Shown here: one piece after another, positions 18,491-26,504 of the stretch
Position numbering within the stretch: the stretch's first letter is position 1
Layout of the letters: the number at the start of each line of letters is the position of its first letter
Assembly: GCA_029210625.1 (NCBI GenBank)
Contig: JARGFU010000004.1
Coordinates: 209,329-273,328, forward strand
Reading direction: 5' to 3'
DNA length: 64,000 nt
Origin: Deltaproteobacteria bacterium
GTDB taxonomy: Bacteria; Myxococcota; Myxococcia; SLRQ01
The notes under the pieces: model-generated
The model's database searches: none
Seen by the model: the letters and a program-made list of their open reading frames with translations, nothing else
What the model was told of the DNA's origin: nothing
Program-made: the position numbers and the translations under genes

Positions 18491-19498
18491 TCAGCGGTGA
18501 CGGGCCAGGGCCCGGCGCGCGTCCTCCCGGACCTTCTGCGCCAGCGCCTCGGGGGCGAGCACCCGGGCGTGGGGCGCGAAGGAGAGCACCCAGGCGCTGA
18601 CCCACTCGGCCGAGGCCAGGGGGAAGACGATCTCCACCGAGCCGTCGTCGGCGAAGGTGCAGCTCTCGGCGGCGACCTGCTCGGCGGCGAAGCGCGCCTT
18701 CTGTGGGCCCACCCGGACCCGGGCCACCGCGTCGGCGGCGCTGCGCAGGAGGCCGCGCGAGCGGAGGGAATCGAGGATGCCCTCGGGGACCTCGAAGGCC
18801 CCGGCCTCGCCCGCGGGTCGCGCCTCGCCCATGCGGTCGAGGCGGAAGACCTTGTAGGGGTCGTGCTCCTCCCCGGCCCCGGCGGCCGGCGGGGCCTCGG
18901 GGTCGCCCGCGACCAGGTACCAGTCGCCCTTCTCCGAGTAGAGGCCGTAGGGGTGCACCACCCGCTCGCGGCGCGCGTCGCGGTGGGCCGAGAAGTAGTC
19001 GATGGTCACCGCCTGCCGCGCCATGATCGCCGCGGCGAGGATCGCGTGGAGGTCGCCGCCGGCGCCGTCCATCGCCCCGGCGCGGATCCGCTCGCGGGCC
19101 TCGAGGTAGCGCGCGCGCTCGGCGTCGCTCATCGCCGCCTCCAGGCGGGAGAGGGCGCCCTCGACCTGCGCGGCGAACTCCGGGCCGGCGCGGTGCAGCA
19201 CCGTCTGGGCGCCCACCGCCAGGGCGAGGGCCTCGTCGTGGGTGAGGCGCAGGGGCCGGTCGAGGGAGAGGGAGAGGTCGGCGTGCACCCTCCCCGCCTC
19301 GAGGTAGAGATCGAGGAAGTCCGCCGGAGAGAAGGGCGGGCGCCCCACCATCAGGAGGAAGTCGAGCTCCTCGGCCAGCGCCTCGGCCTCGATCCCCAGG
19401 CGCCCGGCGAGCTCCTCGATGGGGATGCCCTCCGGCCGCTGCGCCACCAGCGGCACCAGCAGGAGGGCCCGGCGCACCCGCTCCTGGAGCTGGCTCAC
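18491..19498 (-). CDS. WYL-domain transcriptional regulator, PafC-like
   Basis: A 335-residue protein. The N-terminal 75 residues form a helix-turn-helix region (PIEELAGRLGIEAEALAEELDFLL), and the WYL domain occupies roughly 150-240 (ARQAVTIDYFSAHRDARRERVVHPYGLYSEKGDWYLVAGD, shown by HPYGLY and WYLVA). A C-terminal WCX-like extension follows. It overlaps the other WYL gene by 4 bases (ATGA), the arrangement of pafB-pafC in Actinobacteria, where the pair activates DNA repair genes independently of SOS. That function is inferred here by family and arrangement. Confidence 0.85.
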   Translation of the reverse strand: MSQLQERVRRALLLVPLVAQRPEGIPIEELAGRLGIEAEALAEELDFLLMVGRPPFSPADFLDLYLEAGRVHADLSLSLDRPLRLTHDEALALAVGAQTVLHRAGPEFAAQVEGALSRLEAAMSDAERARYLEARERIRAGAMDGAGGDLHAILAAAIMARQAVTIDYFSAHRDARRERVVHPYGLYSEKGDWYLVAGDPEAPPAAGAGEEHDPYKVFRLDRMGEARPAGEAGAFEVPEGILDSLRSRGLLRSAADAVARVRVGPQKARFAAEQVAAESCTFADDGSVEIVFPLASAEWVSAWVLSFAPHARVLAPEALAQKVREDARRALARHR

Positions 19499-20493
19499 GT
19501 CAGGGCCTCCAGCCGCGCGCGCAGCTCGGCGCGCAGGCTCTCGGGCTCGATCACCGCGACGGCGTCGCGCAGGGAGAGGAGCTGCTCGATCAGCGGCTCG
19601 AGGAAGCGCGCCTCGAGCTCGACCTCCACCGCGCCGTCGGCGGCCGGCGTGAGCCTCGCCTCCTCGCCGAAGAGGCGGCGGGCCCGGGGCGCCTGCCGGC
19701 GCTCCAGCGCGACGCGGACGGTCTCGGGCTCCCCCTCGCCCCAGCTCCAGGCCCGCTCCCGCGCGAGGCGGGCGAGGTCCAGCGCCGCGGGGGCCTCGAA
19801 GTCGGGGCTCTTCGGCTTCGCGTCGTTCACCGAGAGCGCCTCCATCCGATCGAGGAGGAAGGAGCGCGGCTCGCGCCGCAGCAGGCAGTGGGCCCGCAGG
19901 GTCCAGGCGCCGTCCCGGCAGTAGAGGCCGTGGGGCTCGACCTCGCGCTGCCGCACCTCGTCCCGGTAGAGGGCGTGGTAGGTGAAGCTCACCCGCTTGC
20001 GGCGGGCGATGGCGTCCTGGAGGAGGGCGAAGGCCTGCCCCACCCTCCCGGGCTCCCCCCGGGGGCGCGAGTGCACGGCCAGCCGGCCGGAGAGGGGGCT
20101 CTCGGCGCCGGTGCCGGTGGTGGCGAAGCCGATCTTCTCGAGGGCGCGGGTGACCTGGGCCTTCCAGGGGAAGCCCTCCATGTCCTGCGCCGCCGCGCCG
20201 GCCACCGAGAGGAAGGAGAGCTCCACCGGCGTCAGCTCGAGCTCGGGCAGGAAGTACTCCTCCCGCGAGAGGAGGTAGCCGCCCTCGTCGTCGGCCTCGG
20301 AGGGCTCGTGGTAGCGCAGGGGCAGGCCCAGCTCGAGCAGCTCGGCCTTGTCCCGCTCGAACTTCCGCAGCGCCGAGTCGAGGGCGACCTTCGAGTAGTC
20401 CTCGAAGTGGTCGCGCAGCTCGCGGAAGGCGATGGGCTCGCGGCGGGCGAGGAAGAGGGTGATCAGGTCGAGGAGCCGTTCGGCGCGATCCAT
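19495..20493 (-). CDS. WYL-domain transcriptional regulator, PafB-like
   Basis: A 332-residue protein, first gene of a leftward operon with the PafC-like partner and the spermidine-synthase-like gene. It has an N-terminal winged helix (RLLDLITLFLARREPIAFRELRDHF, then a recognition region near 35-50) and a WYL domain around 170-240 (RRKRVSFTYHAL...EVEPHGLYCRDGAWTLRAHC). In PafB the first HTH typically begins with this LLDLI pattern. Start ATG 20493 is the only sensible one. WYL domains bind nucleic-acid or nucleotide ligands, so a DNA-damage-type signal is plausible but not shown. Confidence 0.87.
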   Translation of the reverse strand: MDRAERLLDLITLFLARREPIAFRELRDHFEDYSKVALDSALRKFERDKAELLELGLPLRYHEPSEADDEGGYLLSREEYFLPELELTPVELSFLSVAGAAAQDMEGFPWKAQVTRALEKIGFATTGTGAESPLSGRLAVHSRPRGEPGRVGQAFALLQDAIARRKRVSFTYHALYRDEVRQREVEPHGLYCRDGAWTLRAHCLLRREPRSFLLDRMEALSVNDAKPKSPDFEAPAALDLARLARERAWSWGEGEPETVRVALERRQAPRARRLFGEEARLTPAADGAVEVELEARFLEPLIEQLLSLRDAVAVIEPESLRAELRARLEALT

Positions 20494-20526
20494 GACGCTT
20501 CCCTTGTTGCCGCCCTCGCCGGGCTC

Positions 20527-21051
20527 CTAGGGGGCGAGGTTCGCCGGGACGCAGGCCAGCGGCCCGAGGAAGGAGGAGCAGACGTAGCCCTCGCGGCAGT
20601 CGTCGTCACCGCCGCAGGCCTTCAGGCAGGCGCCGCCGGTGCCGAAGATCAGCCCGCAGACGCCGCCGGCCGGACACTCGAGGCCGGTGTTCGGCCCGCA
20701 CTCGGCGGAGCAGTAGCCGCCGACGAAGGTGCCGAAGGTGTCCTCCTCGGTGTAGCAGACGGCGCCCTCGGCCTGCTGGCAGTCGGCGGTGCTCTGGCAG
20801 GCGTCGCCGATGGCGCTCGTGCCCGCGTCGAGGCTACCGCCGTCCGGCCCGCCGTCGGGACCACCATCGACCCCGCCGTCGAGGCCGACCTCGGAGGGGA
20901 AGACGCACTGGCCCTCGTGGCAGATGCGCTCGCCCTTGCACTGCACGTCGGAGCCGCAGCCCTCACCGGGCAGGTAGAGCACCGGCCCGCCGCAGCCCTC
21001 GAGGAGGAGGAGGGCGAGGAGCAGGGAGCCGATGGTCGCGGGGGTCCTCAT
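20527..21051 (-). CDS. Cys-rich lipoprotein with Asp-Gly-Pro linker
   Basis: A 174-residue protein with lipobox LLEGC (Cys20). After a short Cys-containing segment (CGSDVQCKGERICHEGQCVF) comes a low-complexity DGGVDGGPDGG linker, then a second Cys-rich domain (CQSTADCQQAEGAVCYTEED and onward) with about ten cysteines in spaced C-x(4-7)-C pairs. Such two-part lipoproteins are typical of Myxococcota outer surfaces. Start ATG 21051 puts the hydrophobic core directly after MRTPATIG. The function is unknown. Confidence 0.75.
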   Translation of the reverse strand: MRTPATIGSLLLALLLLEGCGGPVLYLPGEGCGSDVQCKGERICHEGQCVFPSEVGLDGGVDGGPDGGPDGGSLDAGTSAIGDACQSTADCQQAEGAVCYTEEDTFGTFVGGYCSAECGPNTGLECPAGGVCGLIFGTGGACLKACGGDDDCREGYVCSSFLGPLACVPANLAP

Positions 21052-21121
21052 GCCTGCTACTCCTATCACCTCGGACGCGGCTTCGAAGACCCCGGCCTCG
21101 AGCTCCCTCCGGCGCGGCGCG

Positions 21122-21655
21122 TCAGGAGACGACCGCCCGGCTCCGGCAGCTGTCGCAGAGGCGGGCCTCCTTGCGGTCGGTGTCGGAGAGGGTGTTCGAG
21201 ATGAACATCGCGCAGCTCTCGTGGTTGCAGCCCGGCAGCCCGAGGACGTGGCCCACCTCGTGGAGGACCTCGCTGGCCAGCCGCCGCATCAGGAGAGAGT
21301 GGTCGGGGGGCCGCCCGTACCAGGAGGGCCGCAGGCGCGCCAGGGAGACCACCGCGGCCTTCCCCTCGCGGTCCGAGTCACCGAAGACGAAGTTCACGTC
21401 GGGCATGAAGAGGTCGACCTCGCAGAGCCCGACGCCCATCAGGTGCTTGCGCGGCGAGATGGCCTGCCCGACCCGCCGGACGATGGCCGTCGCGTGGAAC
21501 TGGTCGTTGCCGGCGTTGAAGGCGTACTTCGGCTCACCGAGGCTGATGAGCAGCTCGAAGGGGACGCCCAGCGTCTCTTGGAGATGCGTGCCCACCTCCC
21601 GGCAGAGGTTCTTGGGCATCGCACCAATCGGGATGATCGCCAGGGTGCGCTCCAT
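21122..21655 (-). CDS. Archaemetzincin-family zinc metallopeptidase (M54)
   Basis: A 177-residue protein with the complete archaemetzincin signature: HEVGHVLGLPGC (132-143), Cys148, the met-turn Met150, and Cys167/Cys170. The three histidine/glutamate residues form the catalytic zinc site and the four cysteines a second zinc site. No signal peptide is seen, so it is probably cytosolic. Archaeal and human homologues are aminopeptidases on small peptides; the natural substrate is unknown. Start ATG 21655 (MERTLAIIPIG) matches the family. Confidence 0.9.
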   Translation of the reverse strand: MERTLAIIPIGAMPKNLCREVGTHLQETLGVPFELLISLGEPKYAFNAGNDQFHATAIVRRVGQAISPRKHLMGVGLCEVDLFMPDVNFVFGDSDREGKAAVVSLARLRPSWYGRPPDHSLLMRRLASEVLHEVGHVLGLPGCNHESCAMFISNTLSDTDRKEARLCDSCRSRAVVS

Positions 21656-21710
21656 CGCCCGGCCTAGTCATCACAGGTCCGGGGGGCTGTAAAGGCAAAA
21701 GGTGCCCCGG

Positions 21711-24053
21711 TCAGAATGACCAGCCGATGCCTCCGCCGACCAGGAGGGAGTCGTGCAGGTAGGCCTGCACCGAGGTGCCCGCCGAGGTGGCCCAGGAGGT
21801 GATCCCGTATTCGTAGGCGAGATCGAAGAAGAGGCGGAAGGGGCGCAGGTCGAGCTCGAAGCCGAGCCCCGCGCGGGTGGAGAGGGAGTCGGAGAAGACC
21901 GTCAGGCCACCCTCCAGGTAGGGCAGGAAGCGCCAGAGGCTCACCGGGTGGAAGCGGCCGGCCAGGCGCACGCCCAGGGGCTTGAGCAGGAGGGTGGTGG
22001 CGACACCGGCGCGCCCCATCCGCCAGCCCAGCTGCAGGCCCACGCCCACCCCGAGCCCCCAGTTCTCGGCGTCTCCGATCCGGGTCTGGGCCAGCACCTC
22101 GAGGTCGAGGCGCGGCGCCAGGAGGAGGCCCTCGGCCGGGGTCTCCCAGAGCGGTGAGATGCGCTCGGGGATCCGGTCGCGGTCGAAGCTCTCGGCGATC
22201 TCGAGGTCGCGGGAGATGATCTCGAGGAGCGCCGAGCGCACCTCGTCGAGGAGGCTGTCGAGATCCCGGGCGTGCCGGGCGGTGCGGGCGATGTTGCGCT
22301 TGGTGTTGAGGTCCACCAGGGTGAGGTTCAGCACGAAGCGGCTGCCGACCTTGCCCAGGGTGCCCGAGAGGATCCGCTCGGCGTCCAGGGCGCTCGAGAC
22401 CGCGCCCCCGCAGCCCGCGTCCGAGGCGCAGCCCAGCAGCTGCCGCTGCTCCTCCAGGGAGAGGAGGCCGCTCACCTCCGCGTGGCCCATCACGTCGTAG
22501 ATGTCGAGGCTGCCCAGCTCCGACTGCACGAACTCCGAGAGCGAGCGGGCGTCGGGGCCGAGGTCCACGTTCGCGCCGCCGCCGGGGGAGAGGCCGAGGA
22601 AGGCCAGGCGCATCTTCGGGCGCCCCTGCTCGTCCTCCTCGCGGGCCGCCGCGCCGCCGGGCGCCGCCAGGGCCCCCAGGAGCAAGAGCGCTCCGAGGCG
22701 CCGGCCCAGGGCGCGCAGGCGCGCGGGGGTCGAGAGGGCGAAGAGGGCGATCAGGCCGAGGGCGAGGAGGAGCAGCCCTCCGCCGCCGGCGCTGGAGCAG
22801 TCGTAGCGCGGCACCGGGTAGGTCGGGCCGCCGTCCGGATCGGCGCCGCCGTCGGCGCCGCCCGCGTCCGGGGCGCTGCCGTCCGGGGTCCCGCTGTCCG
22901 GCGCGCTCCCGTCGGGGGTGCCGCCGTCCACCGGCGCGGGCCCCGGCCGCTCGTAGAGGTAGGTGTCGTTGAGGGGGGTCATCGCGCCGCCCCCCGGCCG
23001 TCCGCGGCCGCCGAAGAGGAGGAGGCCGTCGGCGGTGGCGACCATGTCCGCGTCCCCGCGCGCCATGGGCGGGCTGCCGGCGGGGGTGATCTCGACCCAG
23101 GCCGCCTCGGTGACCTCCCAGGTGTCGCCCAGGGGATCCACCAGGGTGGCGTCCATCCCGCCGAAGGCGACCAGGACGTCACCGTAGGCGGCCAGGCTGG
23201 TGCCATAGCGGCGGGGCGGATCGACCTGGGGCACGGTCACCGGCGAGACGTCGGTGCAGTTCACGCCCCGGTCCATCCTCCACAGGTCGTTCATCACGCC
23301 CATCGTGTTGAAGGAGCGCCCGGCGAAGACGTAGACGGCGTCGGCCTGCGGCCAGTAGGCCATGGCGTGGCCGTAGCGGTCGGGCAGGGTCGCGTCCCCG
23401 AGGCTGGTCCAGGAGGCGGTGGGGATCCCGCCGCCGTCGGTCACGCTCAACACCCAGAGGTCGGACTGGGTGTTGTTGTTCACGCTCCCGCCGAGCATCC
23501 AGATCAGGGGTCCGCCCGAGCCCACCGGGTCGTGGACCATGGTGTGGTTGTGGCGGATGGCCGGCGGGGTGGTGCCGCTCTGGTCCACGCCGCGCCAGGC
23601 GCCGTTCTTCCAGATCCACACGTCGTTGAGCCACGCGGTGTAGGAGTGCCCGCCGAAGAGGACCACCCCCTGGAGGGTCGGGTCGTAGACCATCGCGTGG
23701 CCGTGCCGCTTCGGGGGGCAGGAGGTGGGCGTGCAGGTCACCGGGCCCACCTCGGTCCAGCTGCGGTTCGCCAGGGACCACTCCCAGGTGTCCTGCAGCT
23801 CGAAGTCCCCGGTGCCGCTGTCGACGGTGCCGCCGAAGAGGACGACCACCTCGCGGTCGGAGTCGTAGGCCATCGCGTGATCGAAGCGCGCCGGGGGCTT
23901 CTGCCCGACCAGGTTCAGGGCCGTCCAGGTCGGCTCGGTGACCAGCGCCTGGCGGTGGGTCCCGTAGGGCTCGGGATCGCTCCCGCAGCCACAGATCGTG
24001 AGCCCGCAGAGGCTCCCCAGGGAGATCGTCACGACGAGAGCTCGAAGGTGCAT
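21711..24053 (-). CDS. Kelch propeller with MYXO-CTERM-like anchor, fused in frame to a second signal-anchor, FlgO/CsgG-like and beta-barrel-like region
   Basis: A 780-residue protein. A signal peptide with possible lipobox (TICGC) is followed by six Kelch motifs (R-x-x-H-A-M-x-Y-D...V-x-L-F-G-G at roughly 57, 110, 160, 225, 280 and 330), i.e. one six-bladed propeller. Next come a PDGSAPD linker and CSSAGGGGLLLLALGLIALFAL then Arg residues, which resembles a MYXO-CTERM sorting tail. Instead of stopping, the frame continues through a second signal-like helix (LGALLLLGALAAPGGAAA), a domain like FlgO/CsgG lipoproteins (residues about 490-620) and an aromatic-ended strand-rich C-terminus (...GGGIGWSF) like an outer-membrane barrel. 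No ATG/GTG/TTG start precedes the second signal helix in this frame. Confidence 0.75.
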   Translation of the reverse strand: MHLRALVVTISLGSLCGLTICGCGSDPEPYGTHRQALVTEPTWTALNLVGQKPPARFDHAMAYDSDREVVVLFGGTVDSGTGDFELQDTWEWSLANRSWTEVGPVTCTPTSCPPKRHGHAMVYDPTLQGVVLFGGHSYTAWLNDVWIWKNGAWRGVDQSGTTPPAIRHNHTMVHDPVGSGGPLIWMLGGSVNNNTQSDLWVLSVTDGGGIPTASWTSLGDATLPDRYGHAMAYWPQADAVYVFAGRSFNTMGVMNDLWRMDRGVNCTDVSPVTVPQVDPPRRYGTSLAAYGDVLVAFGGMDATLVDPLGDTWEVTEAAWVEITPAGSPPMARGDADMVATADGLLLFGGRGRPGGGAMTPLNDTYLYERPGPAPVDGGTPDGSAPDSGTPDGSAPDAGGADGGADPDGGPTYPVPRYDCSSAGGGGLLLLALGLIALFALSTPARLRALGRRLGALLLLGALAAPGGAAAREEDEQGRPKMRLAFLGLSPGGGANVDLGPDARSLSEFVQSELGSLDIYDVMGHAEVSGLLSLEEQRQLLGCASDAGCGGAVSSALDAERILSGTLGKVGSRFVLNLTLVDLNTKRNIARTARHARDLDSLLDEVRSALLEIISRDLEIAESFDRDRIPERISPLWETPAEGLLLAPRLDLEVLAQTRIGDAENWGLGVGVGLQLGWRMGRAGVATTLLLKPLGVRLAGRFHPVSLWRFLPYLEGGLTVFSDSLSTRAGLGFELDLRPFRLFFDLAYEYGITSWATSAGTSVQAYLHDSLLVGGGIGWSF

Positions 24054-24171
24054 GAGGACGACTTTAGGCGGCCCGCGCGCCCGGCCACAAGCGAGGGCCA
24101 GATCCTTCCCTCCCCTCGTCCGTAAAGAGAGGAAGGCACCGGTGTGTCCTCACCTTCCCGGAGGAAGAAAG

Positions 24172-24417
24172 ATGCGTGTTCTCGCCGCCCTGGCCCTCTT
24201 CGCCCTGCTCGCCTCCCCCGCCCTCGCGGCGGCCCAGCCCGCGCCGCAGCCGCCCCCGGTCCAGAACGTCATCTTCGACGGGGATGTTCTCGAGGGAGGC
24301 CTCGACACGCCCGAGGGCTCGATCATGACGACCCGGCCGCCCACGCGCTTCGGCTCGCTCATCGAGCTCCGCCGCGACTTCGCCGCCGAGCTGATGGCCT
24401 CGGTCTCCGAGCTCTAG
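24172..24417 (+). CDS. Small exported protein, unrecognised
   Basis: An 81-residue protein: signal peptide (MRVLAALALFALLASPALAAAQ), a Pro-rich spacer, FDGDVLEGGLDTPEGS, and a C-terminal PPTRFGSLIELRRDFAAELM that looks conserved-motif-like (aromatic, Leu-Ile, Arg and acidic positions). The strong Shine-Dalgarno GGAGGAAG just upstream of ATG 24172 supports a real gene. It is divergent from the Kelch fusion and convergent with fabH. Its function is not known; I have seen a similar R-x-x-F-x-x-E ending in small Myxococcota proteins but cannot name the family. Confidence 0.7.
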   Translation: MRVLAALALFALLASPALAAAQPAPQPPPVQNVIFDGDVLEGGLDTPEGSIMTTRPPTRFGSLIELRRDFAAELMASVSEL

Positions 24418-24428
24418 GACTCAAGAGG

Positions 24429-24466
24429 AAAGGCCGTGGACGTGCACGTGAACGTACACGGCTTTT
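24429..24466. terminator. Bidirectional terminator
   Basis: An inverted repeat AAAGGCCGTG / CACGGCTTTT (24429-24438 and 24457-24466, one mismatch) with an internal ACGTGCACGT palindrome. The T-run on each strand follows the stem, as expected for a shared rho-independent terminator between the convergent small gene and fabH. Confidence 0.7.
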
Positions 24467-24477
24467 CCCGGGCGCCC

Positions 24478-25476
24478 CTAATAGCGCATGAGGGCGGCGC
24501 CCCAGGTGAAGCCCGCCCCGAACGACGCCATCGCCAGCAGCTCGCCCCGCTCGAGGCGCCCCTGCTCCACCGCCTCGTCGAGGCAGAGGGGGATGCTGGC
24601 GGCGGTGGTGTTGCCGTACTTCTGGATGTTGTTGAAGACCTGATCCTCGGAGAGCCCGAGGATGCCCTGCACCGCCTCGGAGATCCGCAGGTTCGCCTGG
24701 TGGGGGATGAAGAGGCGCAGGTCCTTGGGCGTCACCTGCTGGCGCTCCATCACCTCCTGCAGGGCCCGGGGCATCTTCACCACGGCGTTCTTGAAGACCT
24801 TCTGCCCCTGCATCGAGGGGAACTGCCGCCGCTCCTCGACCACGGAGGGGTCGAACTGGGGCATGTTCTTGGAGGAGGGGAACTCGATCCACAGGTCGCG
24901 GGCGTGGCGGCCGTCGGCCCCCAGGGTGATGTCGAGGAGGCCCCGGTCGGGATCGTCGGTGGGGCCCAGGATCGCGACGGCGGCGGCGTCCCCGAAGATG
25001 CAGGCCACGTCGCGCCCCTCGGTGGAGACGTCGAGGCCGGTGGAGTGCACCTCGGCGCCCACCAGGAGGATGCGCCGGTAGGTGCCGGTGCGGATCCAGG
25101 CGTCGGCCACCGAGAGGCCGTAGAGGAAGCCCGAGCACTGGTTGCGCACGTCGATCGCCGGCACGTTCTTGAGGCCCAGCTTCTCCTGGAGGAAGCAGCC
25201 GGAGCCCGGGAAGAAGTGATCCGGCGAGAGGGTGCAGTAGATGATCATCTCGATCTCGGAGACGTCCATCCCGGCCTTCTCGCAGGCGTTCCTCGTGGCC
25301 TCGACGGCGAGATCGGAGCCGCCGATGCCCTTCCCCTCCTCGACCCAGCGCCGCTCCTGGATCCCGGTGCGCTGCCGGATCCACTCGTCGGAGGTGTCCA
25401 TCCTGGACTCCAGGTCGGCGTTGGTGACGACGCGCTCGGGGAGGTAGCGACCGGTGGCGATGATCTCGGTTCTCAT
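24478..25476 (-). CDS. fabH: Beta-ketoacyl-ACP synthase III
   Basis: A 332-residue thiolase-fold enzyme that condenses an acyl-CoA with malonyl-ACP to start fatty-acid synthesis. The catalytic triad is visible: Cys114 in NQCSGF, His259 in IPHQANLRI and Asn289 in YGNTTAASIP. The N-terminal TDEWIRQRTGI-type segment reads TSDEWIRQRTGI. Start ATG 25476 has AGGAG upstream; an ORF extension to 25599 is rejected. It stands alone rather than in a fab operon, so a specialised starter-unit role is possible; the triad supports FabH function in general. Confidence 0.92.
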   Translation of the reverse strand: MRTEIIATGRYLPERVVTNADLESRMDTSDEWIRQRTGIQERRWVEEGKGIGGSDLAVEATRNACEKAGMDVSEIEMIIYCTLSPDHFFPGSGCFLQEKLGLKNVPAIDVRNQCSGFLYGLSVADAWIRTGTYRRILLVGAEVHSTGLDVSTEGRDVACIFGDAAAVAILGPTDDPDRGLLDITLGADGRHARDLWIEFPSSKNMPQFDPSVVEERRQFPSMQGQKVFKNAVVKMPRALQEVMERQQVTPKDLRLFIPHQANLRISEAVQGILGLSEDQVFNNIQKYGNTTAASIPLCLDEAVEQGRLERGELLAMASFGAGFTWGAALMRY

Positions 25477-25676
25477 TCCTTGCTCCTGAAGAAGAGAAAT
25501 GGGGTCTTGCCCGAAAAAACGCGGGCCATCCTGCCGGAGGAGGCGGCCTCGCGCCAAGTCGAGGAGCGTCATGAAGGGGCGATCAGTGATTTCAGGCACT
25601 TAGGCCTCCTGGGGACCCCCTCGTCCGTCCAGGTGACCGATACCCCCCCTTTCCTTTGCACACCTAGTCTTACACC

Positions 25677-26501
25677 ATGCACGACCGGCGCGTTCTTGGA
25701 GGAGGCGAGCAGGGTCAGGTGATCGTCGAGCAGGCGATCATCCTGCCCATGATGGTCTTCCTGATCCTGGGCATCGTCCAGCTCTCGATGCTGCAGCATG
25801 CCCGGATCGCGACGGAGTACGCGGCCTACAACGCCGCGCGCTCCGGGATCGTCTACAACGGCGACGTCGACAAGATGGAGCGCGCCGCCTTCTTCTCCGT
25901 CCTGCCCACCCTCGGCCGCTCCGACAACTGGGGCGACCTCTTCCAGACGGTCTTCTCCAAGGCCCTGCTGGCCCAGTTCGGGGCCGATCTGGCCGACATG
26001 ATCGGCTTCGACATCCTCGGCAGCATGAAGATGGTCCAGGTCGAGATCCTGGATCACCCGGACCCCAACATCGGCGACCGCCTCGGCATCGTCGATCAGC
26101 AGCAGCACCTCAACCAGCAGCAGATCGACTTCGACGACTTCCGCACCCAGCCGGCCATCGCGAACCAGCTGACGGTGCAGGTGAAGTACTTCTACAAGAT
26201 GCGGATCCCCTTCGCGAACTGGATGCTCCACTACATGTGGATGGCCTCCCGCGCGGACGCGATGGCCGCCTACGGCACGGTCGCCTTCGCGAACCCCGAG
26301 CGCACCATCCTCGGGCGCCGCACGGGGATCGGCTCGCACACCGAGATCCTGGCCCGCGCCGCGGCCAAGTCCGGGGACGACGACGACCTGCGGGTGGTCC
26401 TCCAGTACCGGGTCGCGGGCGAGTACCGGATCCCGATCAACACCCACTACACGATGCGGATGCAGTCCAACCTGTACCGCACCTACCTCGAGGGGAACTG
26501 A
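25677..26501 (+). CDS. TadE-like pseudopilin-type protein
   Basis: A 274-residue protein, first of a five-gene operon. The N-terminus has the TadE pattern: EQGQVIVEQAIILPMMVFLILGIVQ, a Gly before a hydrophobic helix with Glu shortly after, as in class-III prepilins cleaved by a TadV-type peptidase (see the QGQVIVEQ motif at 12-19). The remainder is an extracytoplasmic domain. The next gene starts 3 bases after its stop. In Tad systems TadE/F are minor pilins needed for Flp pilus assembly; the role here is inferred. About 200 bases upstream (25477-25676) must carry the promoter. Confidence 0.8.
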   Translation: MHDRRVLGGGEQGQVIVEQAIILPMMVFLILGIVQLSMLQHARIATEYAAYNAARSGIVYNGDVDKMERAAFFSVLPTLGRSDNWGDLFQTVFSKALLAQFGADLADMIGFDILGSMKMVQVEILDHPDPNIGDRLGIVDQQQHLNQQQIDFDDFRTQPAIANQLTVQVKYFYKMRIPFANWMLHYMWMASRADAMAAYGTVAFANPERTILGRRTGIGSHTEILARAAAKSGDDDDLRVVLQYRVAGEYRIPINTHYTMRMQSNLYRTYLEGN

Positions 26502-26504
26502 CCG

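Noticed and set aside
21656-21710. A CCGGGG/CCCCGG inverted repeat as a terminator
   Set aside because: It has a loop of about 19 bases, a short stem and lies between two genes of the same direction; too weak to call.
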